From Gamarada debralockiae (lineage: Eukaryota; Ascomycota; Leotiomycetes; Helotiales; Hyphodiscaceae), in the NCBI GenBank assembly GCA_002803225.1, contig NXFV01000243.1, positions 1-18,469 of the forward strand: a DNA stretch of 18,469 nucleotides, written 5' to 3'. Below, one piece after another: positions 9,161 through 18,469 of this stretch. Each line of letters opens with the position of its first letter. Positions within the stretch are counted from its first letter, which is position 1. A program made the position numbers and the translations under genes. Under the pieces are notes generated by a model. It was not told the DNA's origin. It searched no databases and worked only from the letters and a program-made list of their open reading frames with translations.

Positions 9161-10306
9161 TTGGGCAGCGACTTCTTACGTCAGCGCACAGACCATGGTT
9201 CCTTTCCATGTTTAATAGTCGGAACTTTTCTCTCACACAACACTTGTCCGAAATTCTTTCTTCATCAAACATACTACAATTCGACAGACAATAATTTTCG
9301 AAACAACAGATATCATTTTCGATTTAACTGCAATACTGTGGATATTTCCATCAACCAAACCACTCCTCAGCTTCTGTTCAGTCCAAGGCTACTGTCCTGC
9401 CATCCTCACCGGCGCTCAATTCTTCACCTCTGAAGCCTAGACTGGTTATCCAGACACTGGATCTTTCGATTCAAAGCTGCCTTCTGATAGTCAGTGACTC
9501 TCACTTTCGCGGCCCCTTCATCATCGTCACCTAAGATCATTACTCCTCATCGATCATCACCTTCATGGGAGTATCACTCATTTTCAACTATCACTTTCGA
9601 GGCCCTGAAATACCAACACCTTCGCGAGCATACATCTACTGTCCTGCTCAGACACAAAGTTGTCTCTCATTATTCAGATCCAGGGCTCATAATGTCCAAC
9701 CTTGCTATCCCTGAATCTCTTGTTTCAAACCAACGATGCTGAGCCACTGGTCTCAACAGGAGCCTGGATATCCACTATCCTGCTGCCCTTGAATCATCTC
9801 AATAGAACGATCCTGAATGAGCCTCTCTATTCTCAAAGGATATCTACCCTCTACACCGGCTTACGGACGTCTTTTCTGCCGACATATACCTTCTATCAGG
9901 GCTAATGGAAGCCTAACCCTCCAGTTCTGGTCCATTCCCTGACAACAGAGTGTACATCTCGTCTACCACTCTACCCAGTAAATCAATATTAACAGTGAAT
10001 CAACAAGTCAAAGCGACGAAACCCTATCAACTAGCGCCCTCTCTCCGAGTTAAAAAGCCTCTCTTTCACCCCCAACCTCTTTTACAACTCGACAGCTCAA
10101 TAACTTCGGTAACTCCTACAACTCTCACAACTCCGACAAATCTCCTACTCAGATTCAATCACTGTCCTCGTCCGACTACTTTTGCTCTTGATTTCATTCG
10201 GCTCCTCTACATGTCCGATCCTCTTTACAGCTTTAACAACTCTAACAACTCTCCTTACATTCGCCTCCTCAGCACTTCCCGACCAATGTTAGCATATTTC
10301 GTGGAA

Positions 10307-10396
10307 ATACCATGGAACCATACCAGTGGAACCATCTATCCCTGATTTAAAATGGCAATGGTTCTATCTGGCTATAAGCCTATGGTTCCATGGTAT
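10307..10396. repeat. 16-bp perfect inverted repeat built on CCATGG
   Basis: ATACCATGGAACCATA at 10307-10322 and its exact reverse complement at 10381-10396 flank 58 bp. The arms share GGTTCCATGG with the minisatellite at 10530-10622, so all belong to one repeat cluster. Confidence 0.7.
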
Positions 10397-10529
10397 TACT
10401 ATGGTATGTATGCCTGATGAATGCACTATATGTGTATATAGCCAAGCATCAACCTCAGACGGGGCAGGTGAGCGTCTCCACCTGGCCACGCCTTATATTC
10501 AGCGATCTGATTGGCTATATACCACGTGA

Positions 10530-10622
10530 CTAGGTTCCACGGTACTCTAATGGTTCCATGGTACGCTAATGATTCCATGGCACGCTAATGGTTCCACGGT
10601 AGGCTAATGGTTCCATGGTTCC
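10530..10622. repeat. 19-bp minisatellite upstream of AlkB-type gene
   Basis: About five units of TAATGGTTCCATGGTACGC: a divergent unit at 10530-10547, then units starting at 10548, 10567, 10586 and a partial one at 10605. Units differ by one to three bases (ATGG/ACGG; TACGC/CACGC/TAGGC). Each holds a CCATGG or CCACGG palindrome core. The array ends about 215 bp before the chosen ATG. Confidence 0.8.
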
Positions 10623-10836
10623 ATCCAGACCTGTATGGAAATGGTATGGTTCCTTCCATTACTTCTCTCTACATCTGACTTATCTTCCCGTCCGACTCTA
10701 CTTCATCTCACTCTTACAATCCTTGCCTTCGTCACAATATCTCTGTTTATCTTCCTTCAAGCTCATCGATTACTACCTCGATCGAGTATTACACTTTTAT
10801 CAATCATATCTTATCACTCATATTCTGGGTGTGAAC

Positions 10837-13664
10837 ATGGCCGACCAGGATCACCAAGCCGCAATGGATCTTTCCAGAAGCATCAATGCTAACCCTCGAC
10901 GAGCATCAGTGACCACTCCGCGGCGAGAATTTCTCCCTCGAGCGGCGAAGAGAGCCCGGGCGAATGGTGACTTGGTTCCTATGACCCCTCAGTCAATGTC
11001 TCCCTCTACACCACCTCAAACAACCGGCCCAACCAACCTCACTGCAAAATCATCCCTTCTGAGCTCGGCTGCTCTTTCAGAGCATTCATTCAACTTTAGC
11101 GGCCAATCTATGAAAGATCAGCTACATACCCCCTCTGAGCCAGAGCAAATAAAATCTCGAAAATCACGAGGCAAGGAACGAAATGCAGCAGAAGAAGATG
11201 AGTGCTCTCCAACTCATAAAGCAAAGGATGACTCAGACACCTTCAATCCCCCCGACTCGCCGGCGAGAAAGTCCAAGAGCGCTAGAAAACGCAAAGCCGG
11301 GGTTCGCAGGGCACGTTGCGGTACTTATCATGTCAATACCCAGCTGGACAAACCCGAACCCCACGGCCAACCAGATGTTTGGGCAGACAAGAGACAACAA
11401 CTTTGCGAAACCTTGCCATACTACAACGCATACCAGAGCGGTGCTTATTCCAATTCTGGTATCGTCTATGGCCAATTGATTGACAAGGAAGTTGACGGTC
11501 GTGATAAGTTCGATGAGCAAGTTGTCATCACCAGTTGGTAAGTACAGTTTGATTCCAACGTTTAAAAGCTGCTGATTAATCATAGTGGAGGTGGTAAATC
11601 TATTGATGGGAATGGCAAAGCTGTCCGGACCAAGGATCTGCTCAAGAGCCCTGTTGCAGCGGCATACCTGAGAACCAAGGAACTTAAACTACAGGTCGCT
11701 GTAATTGCCGGTAATATTTGTTCCTGGTTTTACTTTCAATTCCGTTGCTGACCATGTTCGATAGGCCAAGGTAACAAAATCAGTCCATCCAAACTGCCAC
11801 ACTACTACAACGTTCTGGGCTGGTTCCACGTTACCGACGTCTGGCCCGAAAGAGCCGAGGGAATGATCACCTGGAAGGTCCGCCTTGAGAAGATTTGCCT
11901 CACCGAAAAGTCTTGGTGGGCTGCCAAGGGATCTTCTGTCTTGACACTAGATTCCATTGGTGGCTGCCAGAAGGTCAAATCCGAGACGTGCTCCCAATGC
12001 AGTCAACCCAGTAAAACAATTTACAACGCAGGCTGGACTTGCTTGCACACAGAGTGCACCACATTCTTCCAATTCGAAAATGGCTACGAGGATGCCAGCC
12101 TCGACTACAGCGAAGAATTTGTCAAAGAACGCACAAGCTACCAAGGCCTAGCGCCGGGCCCCCTAAGTCCGCCTCTCTTAACAGATCGAGATATGGCCGA
12201 AATGGATGCCTTTGGCGTTGAGAAAGCGTTCAAGCGTGGTATTGTGTGCCCGAAGTGTGGATGCTGTAGCCGACGCATCGCTTGGGACCACTGGTTTTGC
12301 GAGAACTCGGACTGCGATTTCACCTACAGGCTCAACCAAATACTGATGCCAATCAATAAGGTGATTGCTAGAGCCAAGGATCATGACGATAAGCCCTCGA
12401 ACTCGAAGTCAAAGGAGTACGAATTTGCGAGAGGAGGGATTCGAAGCTCTCAGAAGATCCACGGCCAGTGGGATATCAACGAATATAAGATTCTTGGCGA
12501 AGCTGGAGAAGCCATCGGTTTTGTTCGCCACTTTAAGTCAAATGGTATTATAAATCAACAGAAAGATGGCCCAAATGATCTCTTCCTGCAGATGCAGACA
12601 GGCGAGTTCAATCTACGGAGGAACCCGGTGCGTCAGGAGGGTTGTGAGTGTTTCCGACATTTTATTTGCAGATTTTCAAACTGATGTCTTGAGTAGTCAC
12701 TGGCGAAATATTAACTTCCCATTGGGCGGCTAATTGGGTAAGTGAATGCTCCTTTGAAGCTAAATGCATGCTGACTCGATTTCATAGGGCGCACCATACA
12801 AGTTTGGCGTCCGACAAATTTCCAAAGGTTTCGACGAGGCGCCAGCCGCTATCTTGAAGGCTATCAAGCGTTTGACATGGGCGGGACGGGTGGCTGTGAC
12901 TGATGAATTTGAGTCATTTCAACCGTTCAATGAGTGTCTCTCTATCGGATACTTCGAAGAAACAAAGATTGGTGTGAGTACTTCCAAACAATGCTGTATT
13001 ATACCCCAGTTGATTCATTTAGTATCACGATGATGGCGAGAAGGAACTCGGTCCCACTGTCGCATCTCTTTCCCTGGGCGCACCTGCAATAATGTCTTTC
13101 AGACCAAAGGCAAAGAGCACTATTGCCTCGATCACTGGAAAAGGCAAAGCAAAAGCCTTTGATGTGAAGCCTGCAGTTCTGCAGATCTTACTGGAGCATG
13201 GTGATATCGTGGTCATGCACGGCCGCAAAATCCAGCAGTTCTACGAGGCCAGTTAACATTTGTCTTTGTTATTTTCAAGTATCGAATGTATACTAACACC
13301 CGAGCAGCATGCTGTTACCCCAAAGGGCCCACTCCGCTATGCTTTAACCTGCCGCTACATCCGACCCGAAATGATGGTTAATGAGGCCGAGACTCAAGAT
13401 GCCGTTCTGAAAGGCACTCTTCCACTGGACTCCGACCAATACAACTACGATGGCGACTTGAACGCGGTTGCTGTTGTTCACTCCGCAACAGAAGTTGACA
13501 AATTCGTTAACAACATCACTGCAAGATTGAAGACCGGAGATCTGACAGCTTCCCAAGTCAGCGAAATCAACGAACGATTGGCGACCGCTCTCACCCAATC
13601 AAACACCGAGCCTAGTCGAGCCATCGAGGGTCCCCGAGATATTGCTATACTGGATGCCGCCTAA
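10837..13664 (+). CDS. AlkB-type Fe(II)/2OG dioxygenase with SRA/PUA-like region and twin zinc ribbons
   Basis: Seven exons are inferred: 10837-11537, 11586-11710, 11765-12643, 12697-12737, 12788-12973, 13023-13247 and 13308-13664 (2514 nt, 837 residues). Residues 1-165 are disordered, with basic nuclear-localisation-like clusters (PRAAKRAR; KSARKRKAGVRRAR). Residues ~200-320 resemble an SRA/PUA-like fold (GIVYG, GGGKS, then YNVLGWFHVTDVWP), a tentative match. Two zinc ribbons share C-x2-C-x13-C-x4-C: C351/354/368/373 and C437/440/454/459. The C-terminus has the AlkB signature: NECLSIGYF, H646-x-D648, H720, and R729-x5-R735 (RYALTCR) for 2-oxoglutarate. It should oxidatively demethylate a base in nucleic acid; the substrate is unknown. 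Five introns are GT-AG; the last (13248-13307) needs a GC donor. The start is the ATG at 10837 (MADQDHQ); an in-frame ATG at 10615 would add 74 leader-like residues. Confidence 0.9.
13248..13307 (+). other. Non-canonical GC-AG intron in the AlkB-type gene
   Basis: The conserved reading FYE|HAVTPKG requires removal of 13248-13307. The donor reads GAG|GCCAGT, i.e. GC instead of GT. The acceptor GAGCAG is preceded by a perfect TACTAAC branch site at 13291-13297. The nearest GT donor (13252) would put the last exon out of frame and lose the third iron ligand and the R-x5-R motif. An acceptor three bases earlier would only add a Gln. If retained, the intron gives GCC AGT TAA, a stop two codons in. 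Confidence 0.7.
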
Positions 13665-14750
13665 CTTACCATTTTCTTTACATCACTGCATTGTTCTGAG
13701 CGATCAAGCTTTGCATTTACCGGCACGTACACAATTTCATTTTCAATCATTGAGCTTTTGTGGGAGATTTGAAGCGGATATCTGGATGTTTGCTGGAAGG
13801 CCAACCTTAGGCATTTTATGAGCAATCGAGTGTTGGGGGGTGGCTTTAGCATGGATTTCATTCGTTGCGTCTCTATGGGCGGATCAGAATGAATAAATAA
13901 TAGGTTTGACATGGGTAGATTTCAATCGTTGAAGATTGACCAGCGATTTGGACTGGATATTGCTTTGCAGGGACAAAAGAGGGTTTAAGATCACTGGGCT
14001 ATTATGAGGGATTCGGAGATATGCATGGCTTACATACAGCATACCTTACGAGTTGATGTGGCAAGGGCGCTTGTGGTGTGTTTTCTAATCACTCAAAATT
14101 GGTGACTGGAATTTCCCCGGATACCCACAAACTCTATGTAAATTTTTCTCGTGCCAGTTCCGTTTTAGTCTGTGGACATGAGCAGCGGCCGCTTTACCTG
14201 AGCCGAGGCCTAAGCATCCCGAGCACGCCCTGAGTCATTATAGTGCGGGTCCCATTTTGGCGCCCTGTGTATGGCGGGTTATGTGTGACAAAATTGGACA
14301 ATGCGATTTTTACTATAAAATCCACACTGCCCTCAGATTGTATCAGGTATCTTTTAATTGGTGTACGACTCATAGTAAATACGATGCCCTATTTAATCCA
14401 TTTGATTACTAATATTAATGGTAGGCTAGTGAGCATGTGATCAGGTGAAAGTAAGACTGTTCCGGGACTGCCGATAAGGGGTAAGGAGAATATATCATGT
14501 GATTAATCTCAAATAGGTTGCGCTATAGAGTGATAGTCGTGGTAGGAAATTTTTATTAGAAGGTATATGTATTCAATTAAGAAGATTTAGTTTTAAAAAA
14601 TGTCTGGCTAGTGTAATTAGCTAAAGTTTCCTTAACCTTATATCTGCTGCCCCCACTGATACACTATATACCAAGGCGATAGTGCGATCCTCTAACTACG
14701 TTAACTGTTGTTTGAGGACCCTGATACTGAGGTGCATATTGCGCTAGTCC
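13665..14750. other. 3' flank of AlkB-type gene, no gene seen
   Basis: This includes the 3' UTR of the dioxygenase gene, then sequence that becomes AT-rich from about 14290. A NotI-like GCGGCCGC sits near 14185. No coding frame, RNA gene or clear repeat was recognised. Confidence 0.5.
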
Positions 14751-15540
14751 AAAATGGGCTCCAAAAGCTTCAATTCAAAATCTCTACTCTTTCCTATAGA
14801 GTTCAACACTTCCCTATATCTACAGCTTGTCTCTAGGTCCTCGGCCTTCTCCAGCTCTTCAGACTTCCCCAGCTCTTCGGCTTTCCCCAGATCTTCGATC
14901 TTCTCCAGATATCACCGGACCTCCTAGACCTGTCAACATTAACAAATCTTGAGAATAACTTAAAGCTCCCTATTTAACAAGCTCTTAAGATAAGAAAAGG
15001 ACACAGGTACTCTAACCTAGATCACCTCTCGAATAAGGAAGCTGCCGCTGCATACCAGCGAGGTGAAGTTCAAGATATCAAGTATAGTGACTACAAGGCA
15101 AAGAAGAGTCCTTTTGAAGAATGTCTCCGTATGCTTAATTACTTTGGGAGTACGTGCTACAATTGCAAGGTCAACGATAAGTATGCGAGATTAGCTTTTT
15201 CTATAAGTTGAATTGATCTCTTACTCCCTTGATTATTTAATCTAATATCTACTTATAGCTGATGAAGTTGAGCCCAAGGCTTCGCGCCGCTGCCCGGCCT
15301 CTCCTTGACCCCTTCTTGACCCCTCCCTTATAGCCCTCTTACAACTATAACCACAGCAACAACAGCAACAGCAACTCGCTGCCGCCAGCCCTCCCTTGGT
15401 CGACTAGCCAGCAGAAATTAGCCTCGTAAAGGCACAGGCGATGATGTGTATTAGTGCAGGCTGGAGATTGAAAAGAGAGAGAGAGAGATTCAGGTGTTGA
15501 GAGAGGTAGAGTAGTTTGAGGACTAGTTCTTTTTGGGGAG
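14750..15540 (+). pseudogene. Degraded (RIP-like) relic of a repeat-associated protein gene
   Basis: One plus-strand frame reads from about 14795 to 15180 with only two stops, TAG at 14834 and TAA at 14975. It contains a Leu/Gln/Phe-rich 18-bp repeat (14840-14911), a stretch DLSTLTNLENNLKLP, then AAAAYQRGEVQDIKYSDY, KSPFEEC and YFGSTCYNCK with a C-x2-C pair. A further segment (15342-15440) encodes poly-Gln with a TAA (15348) and a TAG (15405), and a last one (about 15456-15525) encodes a charged coiled-coil-like piece (LEIEKREREIQVLREVE) with TAG stops. Every stop could be a former CAA or CAG. Segment frames differ, so indels or lost introns are present. It looks like an old duplicated or transposon-linked gene inactivated by C-to-T mutation. 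I have an impression of related fungal proteins but cannot verify it. Confidence 0.5.
14840..14911. repeat. 18-bp tandem repeat, four units
   Basis: Units start at 14840, 14858, 14876 and 14894, each like TTCGGCTTTCCCCAGATC. The 18-bp period is in frame and codes for a six-residue repeat on either strand: Leu/Gln/Phe-rich on the plus strand, Glu/Lys/Leu-rich on the minus strand. It lies inside the degraded relic. Confidence 0.75.
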
Positions 15541-17967
15541 AGATTAGATACGAATACTATTGATTGACCTACGAGCGTTACTCTTCTCGATCTACTCCCC
15601 TATAACTATATATATATGATATATATCAAGGTATATTTAATTGTAATATTGGATTTTTTCTTTTATCTTTTTTATTATGGTAACACACTAAAAAAAAAAG
15701 GATTACTGATACAAACCGTACCGGTCTTACTTCATTTAGTTGCCAGGTGGCAGAATCGGTAAAAATCGCATTGTCTAATTTTGTCACTATAACCCGCTAT
15801 ACTGTGCGCTTGGCTACAATTTCCTAGTCGAGTTTGCCAAGGCACCCGATCTGCTCCCCTTACAAGCCTCAATGAGATTCTCACATAATTCACGCACAAA
15901 GAACGTAATAACATTATGGAGAAACATATTATAACAACTTTTCTCATCTTGAGATACATTTTCTTTATATCGTGACAGCAAGAGAACCATTATTCTTTAT
16001 GGTATCGAAAGTGATAATAGTATAGATCTTAAGGGACATATTGGCTACGTTCTCTTCCAAAATAAATTTCTATTTATAGAGGGAGGACATGATATAGCAT
16101 TAGCAGTAAAGTTGCTCTGGGCGAGCAAGAACAATAAAGCGTCCGGCAAGTTCCCTGTTATCATTCGTACAGAATCATGGACGCCAGCGCGGCGCCTGCC
16201 TCGAAGGGAATAGGGCTACAACAATTCGTCTTCTCCTGGATATCGGTGAGATTTATCTAAGTGGAATACATTTAAGTGGCGCGATTCACATTGAGATTCC
16301 ATCTGCGTAAGGAGCTGAGATGATTTCATATACGCAAGAATCACCTCGGTGGCGAAGCTGCGTTAACAGTGGGCCGGGAATGACTGGTTTGCCAGCTAAA
16401 CATAGTCAGATTCATGTAGCGGTCAGATTGCACCGAGGATGGATTGTACTAAGGCTCATGCTGCCCCTGAAGTACGTGAACCATGCAAGCAATGACAGAT
16501 TTGTCTCAGCAGCGAGCTGCACTAGTAGAAGGGCTTCAATATCGGTGTGGTTTCAGAGGGCCTTGAAATCCATACAGTGACAATTAGAAGGAGAAGGACT
16601 AAACCAGTGTTGTCTGGCCTTTGAAAATTGATGGAAAGGCAGCTGCTTTAACAAATGTGGTTCCTTTGTGGTTATACTAAGGGCTTCGTATCAAGGCTCG
16701 GCCTGCCCCTGAATAGCTGAGGGATTGGTGTCCAAGGAGGCAGAACCATCAACAACCAGCTACGCTAGCTATAAATGTCGGATATCCCAAAAGCATCCTG
16801 CTAATATAGCTGATCCCTCTGAGTTAGTCGATCAGTTCCCAAAAGCAGGCCTATGGAAGATTGAAGCGAGGGGTTTTACCGATACTCAGCTGGTCTTCCT
16901 TCTAAGCACGATGGTAATCTAGCCAAACGGGAAGATATCCCGAGATGGGTTGTGGTAGCGTTCAGCTTGTGTCATCACTCAGCACAAGCCGAGTCAGGCC
17001 GCGTAGGAAGTAGCCCTGGTGAAAGGGTCGTAGCAGTGCTCAGCTCATACCGTCTTTTTAGAATAATGTGGGTTTGTCTAGAGGACATGATTTGCCGTTT
17101 AAGGATGTGCTTAAGTATGAACTTGTCCTTCTACTAAGTATAGTGTGAGCCAAGCCACTAAGACAGGATTTGCATAGCTTGATCTGTGAAGAGGTAGTAC
17201 GGAGTGAGGAATGGAAACGTCAGCTCAGCTCTATGCTTCCCAGATTATGCCGTAAGTCAAGTAGTGTATGACACTGTGTGAAGGTGGCACGGAATTAAGG
17301 GATGTGCCAGTGCCTATGCTCCTTAGTTAACATCATGCCGTGTGGAGTTTTGGAGTACAGGTTTCGTTCGAAAGAGACCCACAAATTGTGTATATATGCT
17401 TGTTTATAGATCTTCCATGAGGATGGTGCGGATGCTCACATTTGAACGGCTGGGGCGACGGAATGGGTGATGTGTTCGTGGCAGAACTTTAATACTCGAC
17501 GCAAAGTAGGGACAGACGAGGGAAGCGGTGTTCCAGCGATATCTTTTTCAGATATAACTAGTGAATTATACAATACCTCGCGTGTTCATGTGATTCGATA
17601 GCTTCATTGTATCCTACAGCTTTCCTGAAGCCCTTTGTAACAAACAATGTTGATGCCCAGTGCCCGCCCCAATATTTACCTACTACTCTTTCCCAAAGGC
17701 TAATTACCTCGTCACCGCAATCTACTTGCCTATGTCCTTGTCTTCTTGCTGGCTTGCCCGTCGTCTATCTTGACCATGACGAATGCACATCCATACAAGG
17801 ATGTAGGAAACGACTTGTGATCGATTGCCATGAATTGCAGTCTGATTGTTGGCACATTGTCCAGCCCCGCAAAGTCCGCCATGATCAAGTATTTCCTATC
17901 TTGTCTATGACCGGTTGCTTCTTGGTTTTTTGAATGATGGCTGGGATGTCTGAGATGAAGGCGCTGA
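15541..17967. other. 2.4-kb region without recognisable genes
   Basis: The first part (15590-16130) is AT-rich with TA dinucleotide runs and an A9 tract near 15691. From about 16140 to 17600 the base composition is more balanced, yet open frames are short on both strands. Faint internal similarity is visible: AAGGCTC[AT/GG]..CTGCCCCTGAA at 16451 and 16693, and two related stretches ending in ATGCCG near 17250 and 17340. This suggests decayed repeats rather than genes. A 108-codon plus-strand frame at 17607-17933 has no motif I recognise. Confidence 0.4.
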
Positions 17968-18171
17968 TTATAAAAGGACTTGGGGGTCGACTATATCCGA
18001 TTGACTTTCTTCCTCGTCCAGCTGAGATAAAACTTCGAGGTCTGATTGCTGTGACCAATGTTGATCAGATAGAGGATAAGGCAGTTGGTTAACGGCTGAG
18101 TGGAGTCTCTCGAAGTGCATCGGACCGTAGACATCATAAAGGTTCTTCGTGAATATATAAGTCGTCCGTCT
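17968..18171 (-). CDS. Possible 3' exon or coding remnant, minus strand
   Basis: A 67-codon open stretch ends in TAA at 17968-17970. It follows an AATAG that could be a splice acceptor (just above 18171). Its composition is protein-like: NLYDVYGPMHFERLHSAV, then a Gln/Ser/Glu/Asp-rich acidic tail (LDEEESQSD). No start codon fits an independent gene, so it would be the last exon of a gene extending right, or a remnant. The adjacent open stretch at 18134-18385 in another frame could be its former upstream part. I do not recognise the family. Confidence 0.25.
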   Translation of the reverse strand, partial: RRTTYIFTKNLYDVYGPMHFERLHSAVNQLPYPLSDQHWSQQSDLEVLSQLDEEESQSDIVDPQVLL

Positions 18172-18469
18172 CTATTGCAATTAATAAGTTGCAAAGACTC
18201 CCATTGAGTCTAGTATGCATGCCTCCTCTAACAATTTCGATAAGTAGAGATGGAATGTATAAGCTTATAGTAAGCACCCAACAGTGGCTGTCAGGATTCT
18301 CGGCGCAGGCCCCAGATTTAGCCGAAAACACACCAAAAATGCTGTTTTTCCAACTTAATAACTCTACAATTTTATATTTAAACAATATTTAGTATTACAT
18401 ATATAAGCTGATTATGATTTAGAGAGTAATCGCACCCGCAGAAGGTTTCTTCAAATCTCAATATTTCAA
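18172..18469. other. AT-rich right edge
   Basis: Besides a minus-strand open frame (18134-18385) with no recognisable domain, this end shows only AT-rich sequence. No feature can be supported. Confidence 0.35.

Larger units (their letters stand above)
9161..10836 (+). other. Long pyrimidine-rich region upstream of the AlkB-type gene
   Basis: This 1.7-kb region on the plus strand is rich in C and T with many short CTC/CAACTC runs. It contains short related phrases (TCACTTTCG[C/A]GGCCC at about 9502 and 9592; TACTGTCCTGC-like near 9388 and 9638). Several open frames exist but none has protein-like composition. The end nearest the gene contains the CCATGG repeat cluster (10307-10622), a CACGTGAC box at 10523-10530 and a likely leader at 10640-10836. 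It could be promoter plus a long 5' UTR with undetected introns. Confidence 0.45.

Noticed and set aside
8546..9164. GTGATTGGG at 8546-8554 and again at 9156-9164, the second abutting the right end of the inverted-repeat element
   Set aside because: It would make a tempting target duplication, but the left copy is about 200 bp from the left arm, so it is either chance or a more complex insertion.
10615..10836. In-frame N-terminal extension of the AlkB-type protein from an ATG in the minisatellite
   Set aside because: The added 74 residues look like translated pyrimidine-rich leader; MADQDHQ at 10837 is a more natural start. It cannot be fully excluded.
14744..14914. Minus-strand Glu/Lys/Leu heptad-like frame across the 18-bp repeat
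   Set aside because: The reverse strand of an in-frame 18-bp repeat is automatically open; a TGA sits directly upstream and the plus-strand relic continues well beyond the repeat.
15469..15489. GA-rich run as a regulatory GAGA element
   Set aside because: It lies inside the coiled-coil-like part of the relic and is explained by Glu/Arg codons or simple slippage.
16320..16580. 86-codon plus-strand frame
   Set aside because: No motif, no splice context and no protein-like composition in a region of decayed repeats.
17607..17933. 108-codon plus-strand Cys-rich frame
   Set aside because: Cysteines are not regularly spaced, there is no signal peptide, and no family is recognised; likely chance.
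1..18469. tRNA, rRNA or CRISPR arrays
   Set aside because: No T-loop GTTCGANNC in a cloverleaf context, no rRNA-like stretches and no regularly spaced repeat-spacer arrays were seen.

Overview
The window looks like nuclear DNA of a filamentous ascomycete (Pezizomycotina). The genes carry many short introns (about 47-109 bp) with GTRNGN-like donors, CTRAY-like branch sites and YAG acceptors. There are no bacterial ribosome-binding sites or operons. Some stretches are AT-rich, with nonsense changes of the CAA/CAG to TAA/TAG kind that RIP (repeat-induced point mutation) produces. Genus and species cannot be read from the sequence.

Layout. (1) 1-529, +: 3' end of a Lys/Glu/Ala-rich, probably nuclear protein with 31-residue repeats and a terminal intron. 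(2) 1139-2701, -: an intronless WD40 protein matching the ribosome-assembly chaperone Sqt1/AAMP. (3) 3139-5334, -: an eight-exon 4-coumarate-CoA-ligase-like adenylating enzyme of 584 residues ending in AKL, a peroxisomal targeting signal. (4) 5335-7642: gene-poor DNA with a nested hairpin and an 85-bp direct duplication. (5) 7643-8192, +: a small three-fold repeated, beta-trefoil-like gene whose frame is interrupted by one TAA. (6) 8757-9160: a MITE-like element with ~84-bp terminal inverted repeats and an AT-rich core. (7) 9161-10836: a long pyrimidine-rich upstream region with a 19-bp minisatellite built on GGTTCCATGG. (8) 10837-13664, +: a seven-exon, 837-residue protein with a basic disordered N-terminus, an SRA/PUA-like region, two zinc ribbons of identical spacing, and a C-terminal AlkB-type Fe(II)/2-oxoglutarate dioxygenase domain. 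(9) 13665-18469: almost gene-free, holding a RIP-like degraded gene relic at about 14750-15540 and a possible minus-strand coding fragment near 18000.

The genes do not form an obvious cluster. SQT1 is housekeeping. The ligase would act alone in peroxisomes on an aromatic or fatty acid. The AlkB-type protein is the most interesting product: its architecture suggests a nuclear factor that recognises nucleic acid and oxidatively demethylates a base. Its last intron appears to use a GC-AG boundary placed directly before the third iron ligand, so splicing of that one intron decides whether the enzyme can be active. All exon structures were inferred by reading splice sites and conserved motifs by eye.
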